From assembly GCA_949318235.1 (NCBI GenBank), contig OX439127.1:21120142-21184141 (forward strand): DNA of 64,000 bases, given 5' to 3'. Shown here piece after piece: positions 36,420 to 48,302 of this stretch; position 1 is the stretch's first letter, and each line of letters starts with the position of its first letter. The notes under the pieces were generated by a model, which was not told where the DNA came from, did not search any database, and saw only the letters and a list, made by a program, of their open reading frames with translations. Source of the DNA: Ecdyonurus torrentis (lineage: Eukaryota > Arthropoda > Insecta > Ephemeroptera > Heptageniidae). A program made the position numbers and the translations under genes.

Positions 36420-36726
36420 TTAAAGGAATAGACCATGGCATTAACATAAATAATTATAGTTTGTCTCAAAACCCAACAGTAGCCCCGTAGCAGTGATCAG
36501 AAAATTCGATTTATGCGACCCGCACAACATTTTCATACTAATTTTTGCATGTTTCTGACGTCATAAACATGAATTTTCACGCAAAGTGCATACTTTACAG
36601 TTTTTTCACGCTCTCTTGTGGGTCTACATAAAGCATTCTGGTAAAACTTGTCATCAGTTTTGAAGATCCCATTTCGTGGTTATTCATTGAAAAGCACATA
36701 TAGTTTTATGTGGTCTATGGCTTTAA
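36420..36726 (+). mobile_element. TTAA-flanked MITE, family TTAAAG-ATAGACCA, copy 1
   Basis: Left end TTAAAGGAATAGACCATG; right end reversed TTAAAGCCATAGACCACA. The interior includes GTAGCAGTGATCAGAAAATT and GACGTCATAAA, shared with the copy at 52260-52534. TTAA ends suggest a piggyBac-like origin. Confidence 0.75.
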
Positions 36727-37430
36727 TGAGGGTAAATGCTTCACAAAATATGACTGGGCATTTTAAAATTTAAATCAATTAAAAAAATAAAGAAGTCATT
36801 TTTGTTGGATGTTATTATAAATTATAATTATACTGTGTGTACAATCAAGTTACTTACATTCACCACCTAAAGAAATAAAGCTCCGCTTTAAGATCACTCA
36901 ATTTTATAACGCACATTGCAAAACAGTATAGGGTGTGTGCGGATGACGTCATATTTATTGCGCTTGGAGGCCATACTGGAGTAGTGAATAACATTGCTCA
37001 GCATAGGACAAACTTCATTTAAGCCAATTTTTTTTGGGGAAATCGGTTCATTTTTTGTTATTGTTATTTTTCTCACATACCTGAGATACTAATTCAACAT
37101 ATTTACAGCATGCAGTGTTCTCAAAAATATTGCATAGTGTTTTTAAACTGGCAAAATGATTTATTGTCCTATGCCACCCATGTTATTGAGTTATCCAACA
37201 TGGCGTTGACTTTAACATGAATGCATAGACCTAGACCCTACAGTATAGAGTATAGATAGATGTCCCCGCCAACAACAAAATGCTATGTTGTGGAAACATA
37301 TTATATAACTGTTGTACTCATAATGGAGGTTATCGGGAAAAAAAATAAGGCTCGATCACAACAAATAAAAGTATGTCTAGTATTCCTCATTTAAATATAT
37401 CCGGCCTCGGCGCAGTTGCTTTCTCATACC
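36727..37430. other. Spacer with a possible diverged MITE
   Basis: Near 36990-37040, CATTGCTCAGCATAGGACAA and ACTTCATTT resemble the interior of the 292-bp MITE at 4978 (GTCCAGCATAGGGGAAACTT). Ends are not clear. No exon. Confidence 0.35.
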
Positions 37431-37834
37431 GAGCTGGTATGGCCGAGTGGTGAAGGCAGCTGACTCGCAACTCTGTACTCCTCACCGAGTATAGGTTCGA
37501 GCCACTGCTAGGTGCGTACGTGAAGTGTGAGAGCACAACACGTTGCACGATGCATGTTTACATGCATTCCATGACGACGCACAGTATTCGGGAGGTGCAT
37601 GATTGATGTGATTGCACCGACCAGCCTGCCTAGATGTTTCCACGGTTTCTCTAGGCTGTCATGGCGAATGCCGGGCTGTGTACTTAGGCCGTGGCCAGCC
37701 CGTGTGTGCTTTTCCATTAATTGGAAAGTCCTTACCTGTCGATAAGACAATGTCTTGACTGGGACTGGGATTGGTGTATAGCACGATAACACAATATGGC
37801 AAGCAAGCAAAAAAAAAAAAAAAAAAAAAAAAAA
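37431..37834 (+). mobile_element. tRNA-derived SINE, copy 2
   Basis: Same structure as copy 1: box A TGGCCGAGTGGT (37440-37451), box B GGTTCGAGCC (37494-37503), a ~270-bp body and a poly-A tail of about 26 bases ending at 37834. The two copies differ at scattered positions and small indels only, so the family was recently active. The body frames on the minus strand are shadows with a poly-Phe start from the A tail. Confidence 0.9.
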
Positions 37835-38553
37835 GTACCACAATGCTAAAGGATAGAAAATTAGGGGTTAGCTTTTCCCGCGCGCTTTATACCGATAGTA
37901 TTGTGATAAAATGATTAAAATTCATCCTTATGATTCTTCTCATAAGAATAGCATTGCAAATATATAGCACGAGCTTTTGCATGGCAAATATAGTATCACA
38001 TTATGAGATAATATATATATGATATAACAATGATATTTGCAATTGAGTGTACAGAAGAGTGAATTGTATTTTTCCCAGTGTTCGATATACATTATTTTAA
38101 TTATTGAACATTAAATTTGGCACTTCCAATTAAACTAATTTCCCCTTATGAGTTCAACATATATTTGCTTTACAAGAAGTAAAAAAACGATCATAATAGC
38201 TGTGTGTTTTTTTTTGTAATTTTTTTATATAATATACTTATGATATTTTGTGATTGACGCCAATAGAAAAAAGAAAAGAAAGGAAATGGGGGAAAAAAAG
38301 GCGTTCGCATACAGTTTTCTATAAATAGGGTCCCGGAGTCCTCTCATATTTTTGTATTAGAAGAGAATATAATACATAATAAAAATAATAATAACCAGTA
38401 AAAAAAAATATATATATATATAATTGGATAATATACATATAACTAACGGTTTTACTTTACCGATATCACGTGTCGTTGAAACACGAAGACTAAACCTATA
38501 AATTTAATTAACAAATAATTAAATTAAAAATTATACAATTCAATAAATTACAG

Positions 38554-38584
<31 letters not shown>

Positions 38585-39005
38585 TATATTAAACCCCACC
38601 GTCCGCAGTGTCTACTTCCATAACACCCTCTGCCAATTTTTTTTTGTTTTGTTTTGTTGCATTTCAAAGCAAAGGCTTGAAAAAAGCTCAGATTTTTTTT
38701 TTTTTGTCTCCATGTATTTCAATAATTGACATTTCTTTTAACACTTTATATAATTAACTTTAGTTATATACTCTATAGTATTAAAAATTGTGCTAACATG
38801 TCTGTAATGATGACTCAGAAAGAGTGTAAATTTTACAGTGTAAAATCATGGACAAAAACCTTTGATCTTTAAAATGTATACAGAATGCAATTTAAAGGCA
38901 ATGCGAATCGGGCAATGCGGCATGTGCGAAGCTAATATGGAATGTATTTCTATGAAAGTTTCATAATTTTTTAATATCATATTTTATGGATTTTGTTTTT
39001 AATAG
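37835..39005. other. AT-rich spacer
   Basis: A short (TA)n tract lies at about 38551-38583. No other structure is recognised. Confidence 0.4.
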
Positions 39006-39075
39006 AGCTTGTCTACAACCAGCCTTCGTGGACGCTCCCAAGATGTGCCTATCAGCAGCATTTCACTGAAAACTT
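39006..39075 (+). CDS. Possible coding exon of an unidentified + strand gene
   Basis: Seventy nt bounded by TTTGTTTTTAATAG and GTAAGTTTT, both good splice sites. Composition is distinctly less AT-rich than the flanks. Frame 1 reads SLSTTSLRGRSQDVPISSIS then LKT. Frame 3 is also open (LVYNQPSWTLPRC…), so the frame cannot be fixed. The Ser-rich, basic frame-1 peptide would suit a disordered phosphorylated linker. It is 5.9 kb upstream of Ssdp exon 1, which has its own start codon, so it need not belong to Ssdp. Confidence 0.4.
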
Positions 39076-39295
39076 GTAAGTTTTATAATTGTATGCTTTC
39101 ATCATACCGTCAAGTTTTTAATATAACTTACAAAGTAAGCTTTAAATATGATAGCTCTAAATATATATTAGTTAACTTTAAAAAAAATATGAAGATTCTG
39201 AAGATGTTGTATATTAGACTGTCCTGGGCCCTCTGATATGACACCTCAACTTAAAATTCATTTTAGAAAGTTTGGCGGTACGATCGTAATTAGTA

Positions 39296-39570
39296 TAGAG
39301 AACGTTAAAAGAGAATCGAAATCGCTCAAATGCAGGAATAATTCTGTATGCTGTATTGATATCGGAGCTTGCCTAAATTTCTAGGATGTCGTTTCTCTTG
39401 GCAACGTTGCTTTTTGAAGCACCAATCAGAGGCCAGAAGTGGCCGATTCAAGGCACCAATCAGAGAGCGCGCTATAGTAATTTCATCTGCAGTGTTGCCA
39501 ATTTTAAAGAAATGAGAGTTGCGGGTCTGCCTAACAGATTGGGATGTCACTTCTCTGTTAAAGTTCTCTA
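39296..39570 (-). mobile_element. MITE, family TAGAGAACTTTA, copy 2
   Basis: Reverse-oriented relative of the element at 26427-26667. The right end AACAGATTGGG…CTTCTCTGTTAAAGTTCTCTA is well preserved. The left end carries TAGAGAACGTTAAAAGAGAA with extra sequence. It shares CACCAATCAGAG and GGCAACGTTG with copy 1. Confidence 0.75.
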
Positions 39571-39590
39571 CTAATGACAGGTACAGTACA

Positions 39591-39750
39591 GCCATCTCTC
39601 AGTTCGAATGCAACTAAATGCCATGTGGAACAAATGTTAACTTCAACTATCTTCAAGTAGATGGCGTACAAATACCTTTATTTACCTAAAATACTAAAAA
39701 TAAGTTTGTTTGAACGCTACAACAACAATATCCACGTGGTTTGACGCACT
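39591..39750 (+). repeat. GCCATCT…AGATGGC repeat family, second copy
   Basis: GCCATCTCTCAGTTCGAATG, then TCAAGTAGATGGCG, then ATATCCACGTGGTTTGACGC, as at 34123-34290. Confidence 0.6.
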
Positions 39751-41018
39751 TCATTTAGTGACTGAAAACTGAAAACTAATAAAATTTTACAAAGATTTGT
39801 ACATAACTAATTTAACAAAGCTCTGCAAATTGCAGCATCGTGACAAATACAATTTCAAGTATTTCAAGTTTTTTTTTTTCTTCTTCTTTTTAGATGTTGT
39901 AAATTTTTTTCTGTTACTCGCTGTTTTCCTAGTAACTTTTCTTTATATATTTTTTTGTGTTATTTGGTATTATTTGAAATTTTAATAAATTTCAACATAA
40001 TAACATAATTACGAATGGCTTTTCATTTTTTTATATCATCTTTAAATACATATGATGCGAAGGGCATAATAATATTATCTAATTGTATCACTTAGGATTC
40101 AAGAAGAGGATTATCGTCAAGGAAAATATCGCGACAACAATGAAGTGTAAACAGTATGCATCACATGTACGCACAAACATTTGCTATTTATGTCAGGATG
40201 CGAAGTGGCAAACTCATTTTTAGTTTTTGCTAATATTCATTTCTAATTTTTGTCATATTATTTATCTTTATACTTTTATTTATTTTTATTAAAACTATAT
40301 TTTTATTTATTTTGGAGTTTTAATATGGATACCGCATGCCTAATATAATAATAAAATTAACTCAATTGATTTTTTACTAATAAAAATAGCTTTATTCGTA
40401 GTGATAAGAGTGAAATACGTATCTAAAGAATTTTGGCAAGATCCGGGCATTCGGTATAGCAAAAGCAGTGCGTGCGTGGGATTGGTATGCGGTAGATGTT
40501 CACTCTCGGTACTGTGCTGTACCGCCAACGTTCCCGACCCGTTCCCGACCGACGTTCATCGCGCCCTCCATGCCGCCGACGTCTCATCGATCTCATGAGA
40601 CAGAGAAGAGGTAGAACGAGAAAAAGGGGTGTACTAGAGGGTTGGGGAGAGAGCAAGCGATTGTCACGATGACGTAATGAGCGAATGGAGGTTGGGGAGT
40701 AAATATAAGGACAAAAAAATTATAATACTAAGAGAAAGAGAGAAAGATTGGTATATCGATCAATGTTTTAATAATAACAAATCATATAATTATAATAAAC
40801 TATATGCTATATGAACAAAGTACTGCCACATAATGAGCTACAATGCAATATCCGACTTTACGCGGTTGTTGAAATCTCTCAATACTATAACATAATATAT
40901 ATTATATAAAGCCATTTATAACTAATCTTACAATAATTTAATAATAACGGATGTAGCTAAGCATTTGATTTTAAAAGAAATGAATTAACATATTCTGCAG
41001 TTTTTTTTTCTTCTTCAA
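39751..41018. other. Spacer with a GC-rich islet
   Basis: Mostly AT-rich. At about 40440-40700 there is an unusually GC/CpG-rich islet (GTTCCCGACC repeated, GACGTCTC) followed by the CRE-like GATGACGTAATG and a TATA-like AAATATAAGG. It could be a promoter or an untranslated exon. Open frames on both strands across it have no recognisable motifs. Confidence 0.3.
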
Positions 41019-41362
41019 TTAAGGGAGTAGGGGACCGACGTCGGCCATTAGACTCAAACTTTTCTCTTCAAAAAAATCTGAACTTTTGCACAATAATACT
41101 TCAGCCTGAATCAATTTCAAATATATAAAAATTTTGGGGGGTCACCGTGCAAGTTAATTTTATATGATTTTTTTTTTGAAATTGTAAGCTCATATAAGGC
41201 CCAATGTTAATTTCCATAATTTTTTTCTCTTTTTTGGGACGGTCAAACATCATGAAATTTTTATCACGGCTAGGTGTGACTCTTAGCTACACAATGACAC
41301 CAAATTTAGACCCCAAACACTTCTGGTTTTTGAGATATAAGGTAGGTACCCTACTCCCTTAA
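41019..41362 (+). mobile_element. TTAAGGGAGTAGGG MITE, copy 1
   Basis: Starts TTAAGGGAGTAGGGGACCGA; the reversed right end is TTAAGGGAGTAGGGTACC. The interior has GTCACCGTGCAAGTTAATTT and GGACGGTCAAACATCATG. Two more copies lie at 41935-42273 (reversed) and 63025-63362. A TTAA target suggests a piggyBac-like family. Confidence 0.9.
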
Positions 41363-41934
41363 AACTAACATTTCATTATATTTATAATATATAATAATTT
41401 CTTTAGAAAAGATAGCAGAGGAAGCGCAGTTAAAGTGTGGATAATAATAATAATAAATAACATTATGTTATTTATTATAACTAAATTATAAAAGAATTTG
41501 GTTCATTTTTGTATTACGAGTAAGTTTTCTACACATAAGATATATGAAATCATATATTCATATCAAATCATACAACTAAATTATTTTGCACTTCTTTTAT
41601 TATTTGGAGTCTACCGAAAAAAAAAAATGTATGTCATATCGTCATATGTCCTACCCCCCCCCCCCCCCCCCAACTTCCCAAGAAATTTATTCAAAGTAAA
41701 ATAATTAACAACTGTATGAGTTGAGAATTAAGATAGTGCTAAGTGCTAATAATATACGTTTAGCTATTATTATATCTAATATCGTATTTCGTTTCATAAT
41801 ATATATTATATTATACTAAAATTGTTTGGGGGGTTACGTGTAAAAGTGGACCACATGTAAAACTAGAACTAAACCTGCCTAAACTTTGCCCTTTCAAAAA
41901 TGTATGTATGTATATTGTTTTTGAAAAGATTAAT
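41363..41934. other. Spacer between two facing MITE copies
   Basis: Includes an 18-base poly-C run (41654-41671), otherwise AT-rich. No gene. Confidence 0.5.
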
Positions 41935-42273
41935 TTAAGGGAGTAGGGTACCGACCTTATATCTCAAAAACTAGAAGTGTTTTGGATCTAAATTTGGTGT
42001 CATTTTGTAGCTAAGGGTCACACCTAGCCGTGATAAAAATTTCATGATGTTTGACCGTCCCAAAAAAGAGAAAAAAATTATTGAAATTAACATTGGGCCT
42101 TATGGGCTTAAAATTTCAAAAAAATCATATAAAATTAATTTGCACGGTGACCCCCCAAAATTTTTATATATTTGAAATTTTCTCAAGCTGAAGTATCATT
42201 GTGCCAAATTTCAGAATTTTTTGACGAGAAAATTTTGAGTCTAATGGCCAACGTCGGTCCCCTACTCCCTTAA
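41935..42273 (-). mobile_element. TTAAGGGAGTAGGG MITE, copy 2 (inverted)
   Basis: Same family as copy 1 but reversed, 572 bp away. Together they form a ~1.25-kb inverted repeat. The alignment is close to full length with few indels. Confidence 0.9.
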
Positions 42274-43431
42274 TAATCTATCGACAACACAATTGGATAC
42301 AGCGTAATACAATTTTCAACACAATAATAATATACGTATATTATATAACGAAGCTAGATCGCACATGATATAAGTACCAAAATGTATGGTTATTTTAGTA
42401 CATCATATTGATCGTTATTTTTATATCCACCCTCCCTCCCAATCCAGTCATAGACTTACATAATAGTATCAATGTATTGAAAAGGGGGGTTGACACAATT
42501 GAAATTGTGAAACATTAAGGACCACCCCTCTCATATGTTAGAACATGTACCGATATAAACCACACTACCCACCCTATTTGTTTCTCTTTCTCCTGGATTT
42601 TTTTTTTCTTAACAACTTCCTATTTCATTTTGAATGTATATTATTTACTACAGAATTGAAGATCAGTAATGTATTAATATACATATAATCTAAAAAAAAA
42701 AAAGTATATAATGTTTGCATCGAGGTGTTTTGTTCCTGAACCCAGGCAGCGCGCAGGACAGCTCTTGCTGCCTGCAGTCCTTGCCAGCCTCCCCAGGTGG
42801 AGGAATCAATAACACCAGCCAACAGCAGCCAGCATACACAGCTACCGCGCAGAACTCGTTACTTCGTTTGCAAGTTTCGCTCACTCGCAAATTCCACCCT
42901 CTATAATATATCCACGTTTTGTTTCTATACTGTATATATTTGTAAAATATTTTTGTTGCTCTTTGACCTTTATCCATTTATTCTGATGTATATATTTATT
43001 ACATACATATTTTTGTAGCAAAAGGTAGCATAGGCGTGTAATTAAAAAATGGGTTCATGCAATGTTACTAAAATAGCCCTACATTTACAGAAATGTAGTT
43101 GAATATTGCGTTGGACTCGAAGACTTCTTGTAGTTAGTCTAAAATTGAAAAAGCATCAGGATATTGGAGGTTATTTATTTGGAGCTTATAGTAACATAAA
43201 TAATCAATAAATGGTATTTTACTTTTTTTTTTTTCATTTAGCAAATCTTTTTATTTATTTGGAAATTTAAATATAAAGCGCTAATACTCAGTGGAATGCG
43301 AAACAGCTAAACATCACTCCGCGCATGGGAGAATTGAGTTTGCGCAAATACTCGCAGACTTGGGGTGATCACGGGAGGAGTAATTTTATTTAAATTTACT
43401 ATTTTTGATGACTTAAATAAATATTAAATAC
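42274..43431. other. Spacer with a GC-rich islet at 42,720-42,900
   Basis: The islet contains GCGCGCAGGACAGC, CTGCCTGCAG and CAACAGCAGCCAGC, and frames are open on both strands for 60-95 codons. Splice sites are weak. It may be an exon of the minus-strand gene suggested at 43432, but I cannot choose a frame. Confidence 0.3.
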
Positions 43432-43610
43432 CTTTGTTCCCATCAAAGACCAGCCGTCTGACAGAATGTTAGAGATGTCTAACAAATGATTTGAGAAGGT
43501 GAGAAATTCTTCCCAGCTTATCTTGCCATCCATTAGAGGGAGTAGCAGGAGCGTTGCGTTGCTGCCGCCGGTGCTTGAAGATGAGGTGGTGGTGGTGGCG
43601 ATACCAAACC
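43432..43610 (-). CDS. Possible coding exon of an unidentified minus-strand gene
   Basis: On the minus strand a long T tract and CTGTGATACAG precede 179 nt that are open in one frame (two bases, then exactly 59 codons), followed by the donor-like GTATTT. The peptide is Thr/Ser-rich (FGIATTTTSSSSTGG), then hydrophobic LLLLPLM, then DGKISWEEFLTFSNHLLDIS and ILSDGWSLMGTK. DGKISWEEF resembles the second half of an EF-hand loop (G6, I8, E12), but the aspartates expected at positions 1 and 3 are missing, so calcium binding is not implied. I do not recognise the gene. The donor is mediocre. Confidence 0.4.
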
Positions 43611-44700
43611 CTGTATCACAGAAAAAAAAAAAAAATGATAATAAAAAACCCTGGTGTTTGGCCTCCAAGTCTGGTTCGGCGGCGGCCAAGGTCCTCCTGC
43701 TGCTGCTCTTGTCCGTGCTGCCTGCCCCGCCGCGTACAGTTTGCTGCGTTGCCAGTTGGCTGTTATATTAATTTGGTTGTTGATGGTGTTCCATCTAGTC
43801 GGTTCTCCCCGCCCCGGGTTCTCCCATCTCATCTGTCGCTTCTCCTACTTTGCCACCTCGTCCTTGCGGCATCAACTCTCATTCCCTATCTCATACCGAC
43901 GTTCACAAGTCACAACATTGAAATCTCGTATATTACACAAGTAATTTCAGACGGTCTCAAGCGTTAATTTGTCTTCGGGATATTATATATTTCTTTTTGA
44001 AGGAAAAGTCACCATGTTCAATGAAAAAGTTACTAAATAAATAAAATTTATATTCATCCCTATCAAATTTAAAGCAGACAACAAATTATAAGTAAGATAG
44101 CTGACAAAATGAATAGCAGAAAAGAAAGTATATAAAATGTTTGTTCTGTTCAGTATTGAAAGAGTGGGATAAAAGTATTGTAGCGATGTCAAACAAATCT
44201 CTTTAATGCAACAAGCAACAACGGATTTAACTTGAATGCATCAAAAATGACTTTTTTGAAAAGCTCTTATGTTAATTATTCGATAAAAATATGTTTTATT
44301 ACATATATGTAATACTTTATTTACATTATTTGCATAATTATGCGGCACAATTCAGTCGCGATGCATGCAGTCAGACCGAAACTTTGATATTGACTGCTGA
44401 AATGTGAAACCCTGGTTTGTGCCTCTACATATCCTAAAGTGCTATTCCTTACTTTGCACATACCCCCTTTTACTATTTTTTTTACTTTTTATGCGTTTTT
44501 TTGCACTCTAAAATGATTGTTTTTGGAAATTTGACGTAATTTAAGACACAAAAATTAATGTTGATCTAGTAAATTACATTTAACATTAAATTTTTACATT
44601 TTATCATATTTTGAAAAAATCAATAATTGTCTGTCGCATTCTGGCAACAGCGCACATCAAATATAGGGGGGAAACATAACATGAAATAAAGAGCCACCGC
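43611..44700. other. GC-rich stretch, then AT-rich spacer upstream of Ssdp
   Basis: 43,640-43,880 is GC-rich with open frames on both strands. It could be another exon or the 5' end of the minus-strand gene, but no clean splice pair is visible. 43,950-44,700 is AT-rich and featureless. Confidence 0.3.
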
Positions 44701-44921
44701 TCTATAATGGTCGAACCAATGGCGGCGCACTGCATGTGTCTATCTTTCTCGTTTACGCAAACGCAAACCATAGTAGTGAGGAGGCAGAGGCTGCCCACTG
44801 CCAAATGAGCAGCACAGCCAATCAGCGACGCGCGTTTGACAGCTCCCTTAGGTTGCCATGGTCACGGGGTCACTGACGGCCTTGCTAGTCTGACAGGTGC
44901 GTGACACTTCAAGTCTACAAT
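44700..44921 (+). promoter_or_regulatory. Ssdp proximal promoter and 5' UTR
   Basis: The region directly upstream of the Ssdp start is GC-richer than its surroundings. It carries CCAAT (44716-44720) overlapping an AATGGCGGC YY1-like motif, a second CCAAT (44818-44822), CpG-rich GACGCGCGTTT, and a near-perfect RFX X-box GTTGCCATGGTCAC at 44852-44865, 57 bp before the ATG. There is no TATA box. The transcription start cannot be fixed. The motifs are seen; factor binding is inferred. Confidence 0.6.
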
Positions 44922-44977
44922 ATGTACGCCAAGGGGAAAGGTTCAACGGTACCTTCAGATGCTCAAGCACGTGAAAA
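44922..44977 (+). CDS. Ssdp: Ssdp (SSBP2/3/4 homologue), coding exon 1
   Basis: Encodes MYAKGKGSTVPSDAQARE and the first two bases of a Lys codon, followed by GTAAGTATG (phase 2 intron). The ATG has A at -3. This exact N-terminus is diagnostic of the single-stranded DNA-binding protein family (Drosophila Ssdp, vertebrate SSBP2-4). These nuclear proteins bind LDB1/Chip through the N-terminal LUFS domain, protect it from degradation, and act in LIM-homeodomain and Wnt enhanceosome complexes. The first three exons give 63 residues plus two bases of the next codon. The Pro/Gly-rich C-terminal half lies beyond the window. Intron 1 (44978-57978, ~13.0 kb) is mostly repeats. Confidence 0.97.
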
Positions 44978-46950
44978 GTAAGTATGAAAATAATAAAGTG
45001 ACTTTTCTTTATTACTGGCAAATATTATCCTGAAGTCCATGCCATGTCTTGCCAATGTCCGGCAAAAAAAAGCCGGTATGTTTGGGTTTCTTCCATGTGC
45101 TTCAAGCCGGCTTCTCAGTGATAAAGTGTCAATAAAGAGAACTATGTCTCAAGTGAATGAAAAATAGTGGTCAAGCTTGTGTTGTGGTGTTAAAAATATT
45201 AATCACGTGTGCTTATAAAGAGTGATTTGGTGTGATAACAAGAGATTCATCGTATGTAAACAACATCTTCGATCCCCCATTATGTTTTCAGTATTGAAAG
45301 AATTTAGTAATTTGCCAGTAATAATTTTTATTATATTGTGTGTGTATGCGATTTGTGTGTTTGTTTCTAATATGTAAACCTTTTATTTACTTGAAAACAC
45401 AATGTCGATGTAGCATGTTATGTGTTGATTATTGAATGTTGTATGTATGTATTGTACCTACCTACTGCATACAGTAACAGTACATACTACATAAACATAA
45501 AATAGTTTCATCATACCTCATTATTATTGAGCTATTTTCCAATAAAATGATGTTTTTACACAGACTGAAAGTTGTGTATACATACATGCATACATGCATA
45601 CAAAGACTGTTGACGATTCTGCACTGTTGACAATACTAACATGACATTACATTCATCATATTAGCCCATTGTCTTTAATGTCTTTGCATAATTTATGAGA
45701 TTTTCATTCAAGCTTAACTCCTTTTCGTATTCATCCCGAACCATTGCATATTGGTGCTTACAAGGAGTTTTGTATGCTACATACATACTAACACTACATA
45801 CTATAAGTATAATACTAACATTTACATACAGTACATACATTGCATTGAATGAAACAATATTATTATTTTTTTAACAATAAAATGGTTATGGTTTATTTAT
45901 TTATATTGTCAATCTCTTCGTTACATTTTTTTTTAAGACCTCAAATCTATAGTAATATAATTAAATATTCCTAATGTCAACAAATACATCATATCATATA
46001 TTGTAGGTAGTTTGTACACTACATCCTCTTTCTCATACACTAGCTTTTTTTTTTTTTTCATGTTGACTTGCTGAATATGCCGGTAACCGGTACTTTTTTT
46101 TATTTTTTTTACTAACTATTTCTATATAATTTTGTGTTGCATTTTTTTAGTGTTACATCCATTCCGACAATAAATTTATTTGCTAAGAATGTTTCAATAT
46201 CATATCACGATTTATCGTAAAATGCATGGAAGCATCTGTTAATGATACTGAATGTATCTCTCTTTTTTTTTTTTTAACGGCTTTTGCACGAAAAATTGCA
46301 TTCTATGTGCATAATTGTTTTTTCCTATTGATAAGCTCGTACAATTTTATCATTCCTATTGCATCCGAATGAAATGTACACGTGGTAATAGCTTGTAGTT
46401 AATAGCATGCTATGTTGTGGGATACATTTTCGTTTTTGAAAATGCATGATAATGGGTTTTGTAAATTTTTTAAAACTAATTGAACTCACGTATTTACTTG
46501 ATATTCTTATAGAGTCCTTAATTTTATTCTATTATGCCTTATGCCATGTATTTATATTGAGCACAACGTTACTTATAAATTTCCATTAGAATGTATTGTT
46601 ATGTCCGTAAAGCCATAGTTGAATGATTTGCATCGCAGTATAGTACAGAATTGTAAATAATAATAATAATAATTATGAATCTTAATAAATTTTAATTTGA
46701 GTTGTTAATGCACATGCAATGTATCGAAATTGCAATGTATGTTCAAATGGCATAAGTATTTTAGGATCTATGCAACTATAGTTATGGCTTTGTGTTCATA
46801 AAACTGAGACTGTCATATTCACCAACAAAATAACATGACAATTAATTGTATTTTCTTCTCTATAGTGTTGGTAATCTCCTTCAGCATTTCTTGTAGTTAA
46901 ATAACTTAAATTATTATGTATACTATATATATATATATAATATGTATATA

Positions 46951-47173
46951 TATACACACCATTACCAAAATAAAAAGAGAGGATATTACAACCAGATACA
47001 CCCCCTTTTCTCATATTCTAATCAAGTTATAGAAATTATATTTAACTTGTATTAACTTAAATATTACATTGATCACCTGTAAATTTTTGGTGTTTATCCG
47101 TTGAAAATTGTTTCAAAAAAAGGGGTGCATCCGGTTGTAAAAATCTCTGTTCTTATTTTGGCCAGGTTGTATA
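46951..47173. mobile_element. 223-bp MITE, TA-flanked
   Basis: Left TATACACACCATTACCAAAA with AGAGGATATTACAACC and ACACCCCCTTTT; the right end is the reversed match AAAAGGGGTGCATCCGGTTG … TTATTTTGGCCAGGTTGTATA. Arms are about 45 bp. Non-coding. Confidence 0.8.
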
Positions 47174-48224
47174 AATTTATATTATATTGAATACAGTATG
47201 TTGTGATAATGTTTCTTCTAATTATTTTTTTCACTATCCCACAGTTTCAAAAACTTCTATCCATAATGCAATGATACGTACTTAAATGTTTTTGTAATAT
47301 ATGTTTAATACAAAAATCAATAAATATACATAGCCATGCATTCAAATGTAAATTATATCCTATTTTACTAACTAATCTGAATTGCAGGTTTCCAAAATTC
47401 TGCTTGGATAGCTAAGGATTGCATACAACGAAGACAGATGACAAATAACTGACACACGACTACATTGACAAATGACATGGGTTTTGTTTACTGACAGAAA
47501 TTTCAATGGTGCATTGAAATTTCTTTATTATTTTTTATTATTTTTGTTACTTTAAAATGCTATGAAGAGTCTCCAAGAATGTCATTATTGATGTTACTTG
47601 ATTTGGCAAACAATTTGAAAGTAACCAACAGGAAAAATAAGTACTGTAAATTAAGCAATTACTCAGAGCTCTGAATGTACAGTACATACTTATTTATGTT
47701 CAACCAAATTATCTGCAAGCTATGATTTCTTTATTCATAAGCAGCTAGCACTATCAAAAAAAAATATAACAATAATAATAATTTACAAACTTCAAAATAA
47801 ATGGTGTGAGTATACACATATAATTATTTTTTTACGTGTATAATATTACATCATATAAATTCTGTGTTTGGTTGTGAACCTGTTGTCATTTGCAGAGTTT
47901 GCAACAAACATCAATTAAAACGAGGGAAGGAATCGTCCATTCAGTCAATTAGGAATTAGAATCATTTTGAGTTAAAAAGGCAATGATTTCATAGACATAA
48001 ACATCCTTTGAGACAGTTTTTATACATATTATACTAGTTAAAACATTCAAACCCAATCAAACGTCTACTTCAAAGTTCAGTATCTATTATTCATCACCTA
48101 TAGAAAGAACATAATATTATCTTAACATTTTATTACAGAGATGCATATTTATGTTGGAACCATTCTGTTGTTGTTGTTGACAGTATAATGTCATATCTAA
48201 CAATATAAGTTATTGTAATTTTCC

Positions 48225-48302
<78 letters not shown>

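Noticed and set aside
36851..36893. Minus-strand donor ATTCACCACC with ACTTAC nearby as an exon
   Set aside because: The only matching acceptor gives a 9-nt exon; insufficient evidence.
42625..42977. Overlapping frames in the GC-rich islet
   Set aside because: Frames are open on both strands with no convincing splice pair; kept only as an unexplained islet.
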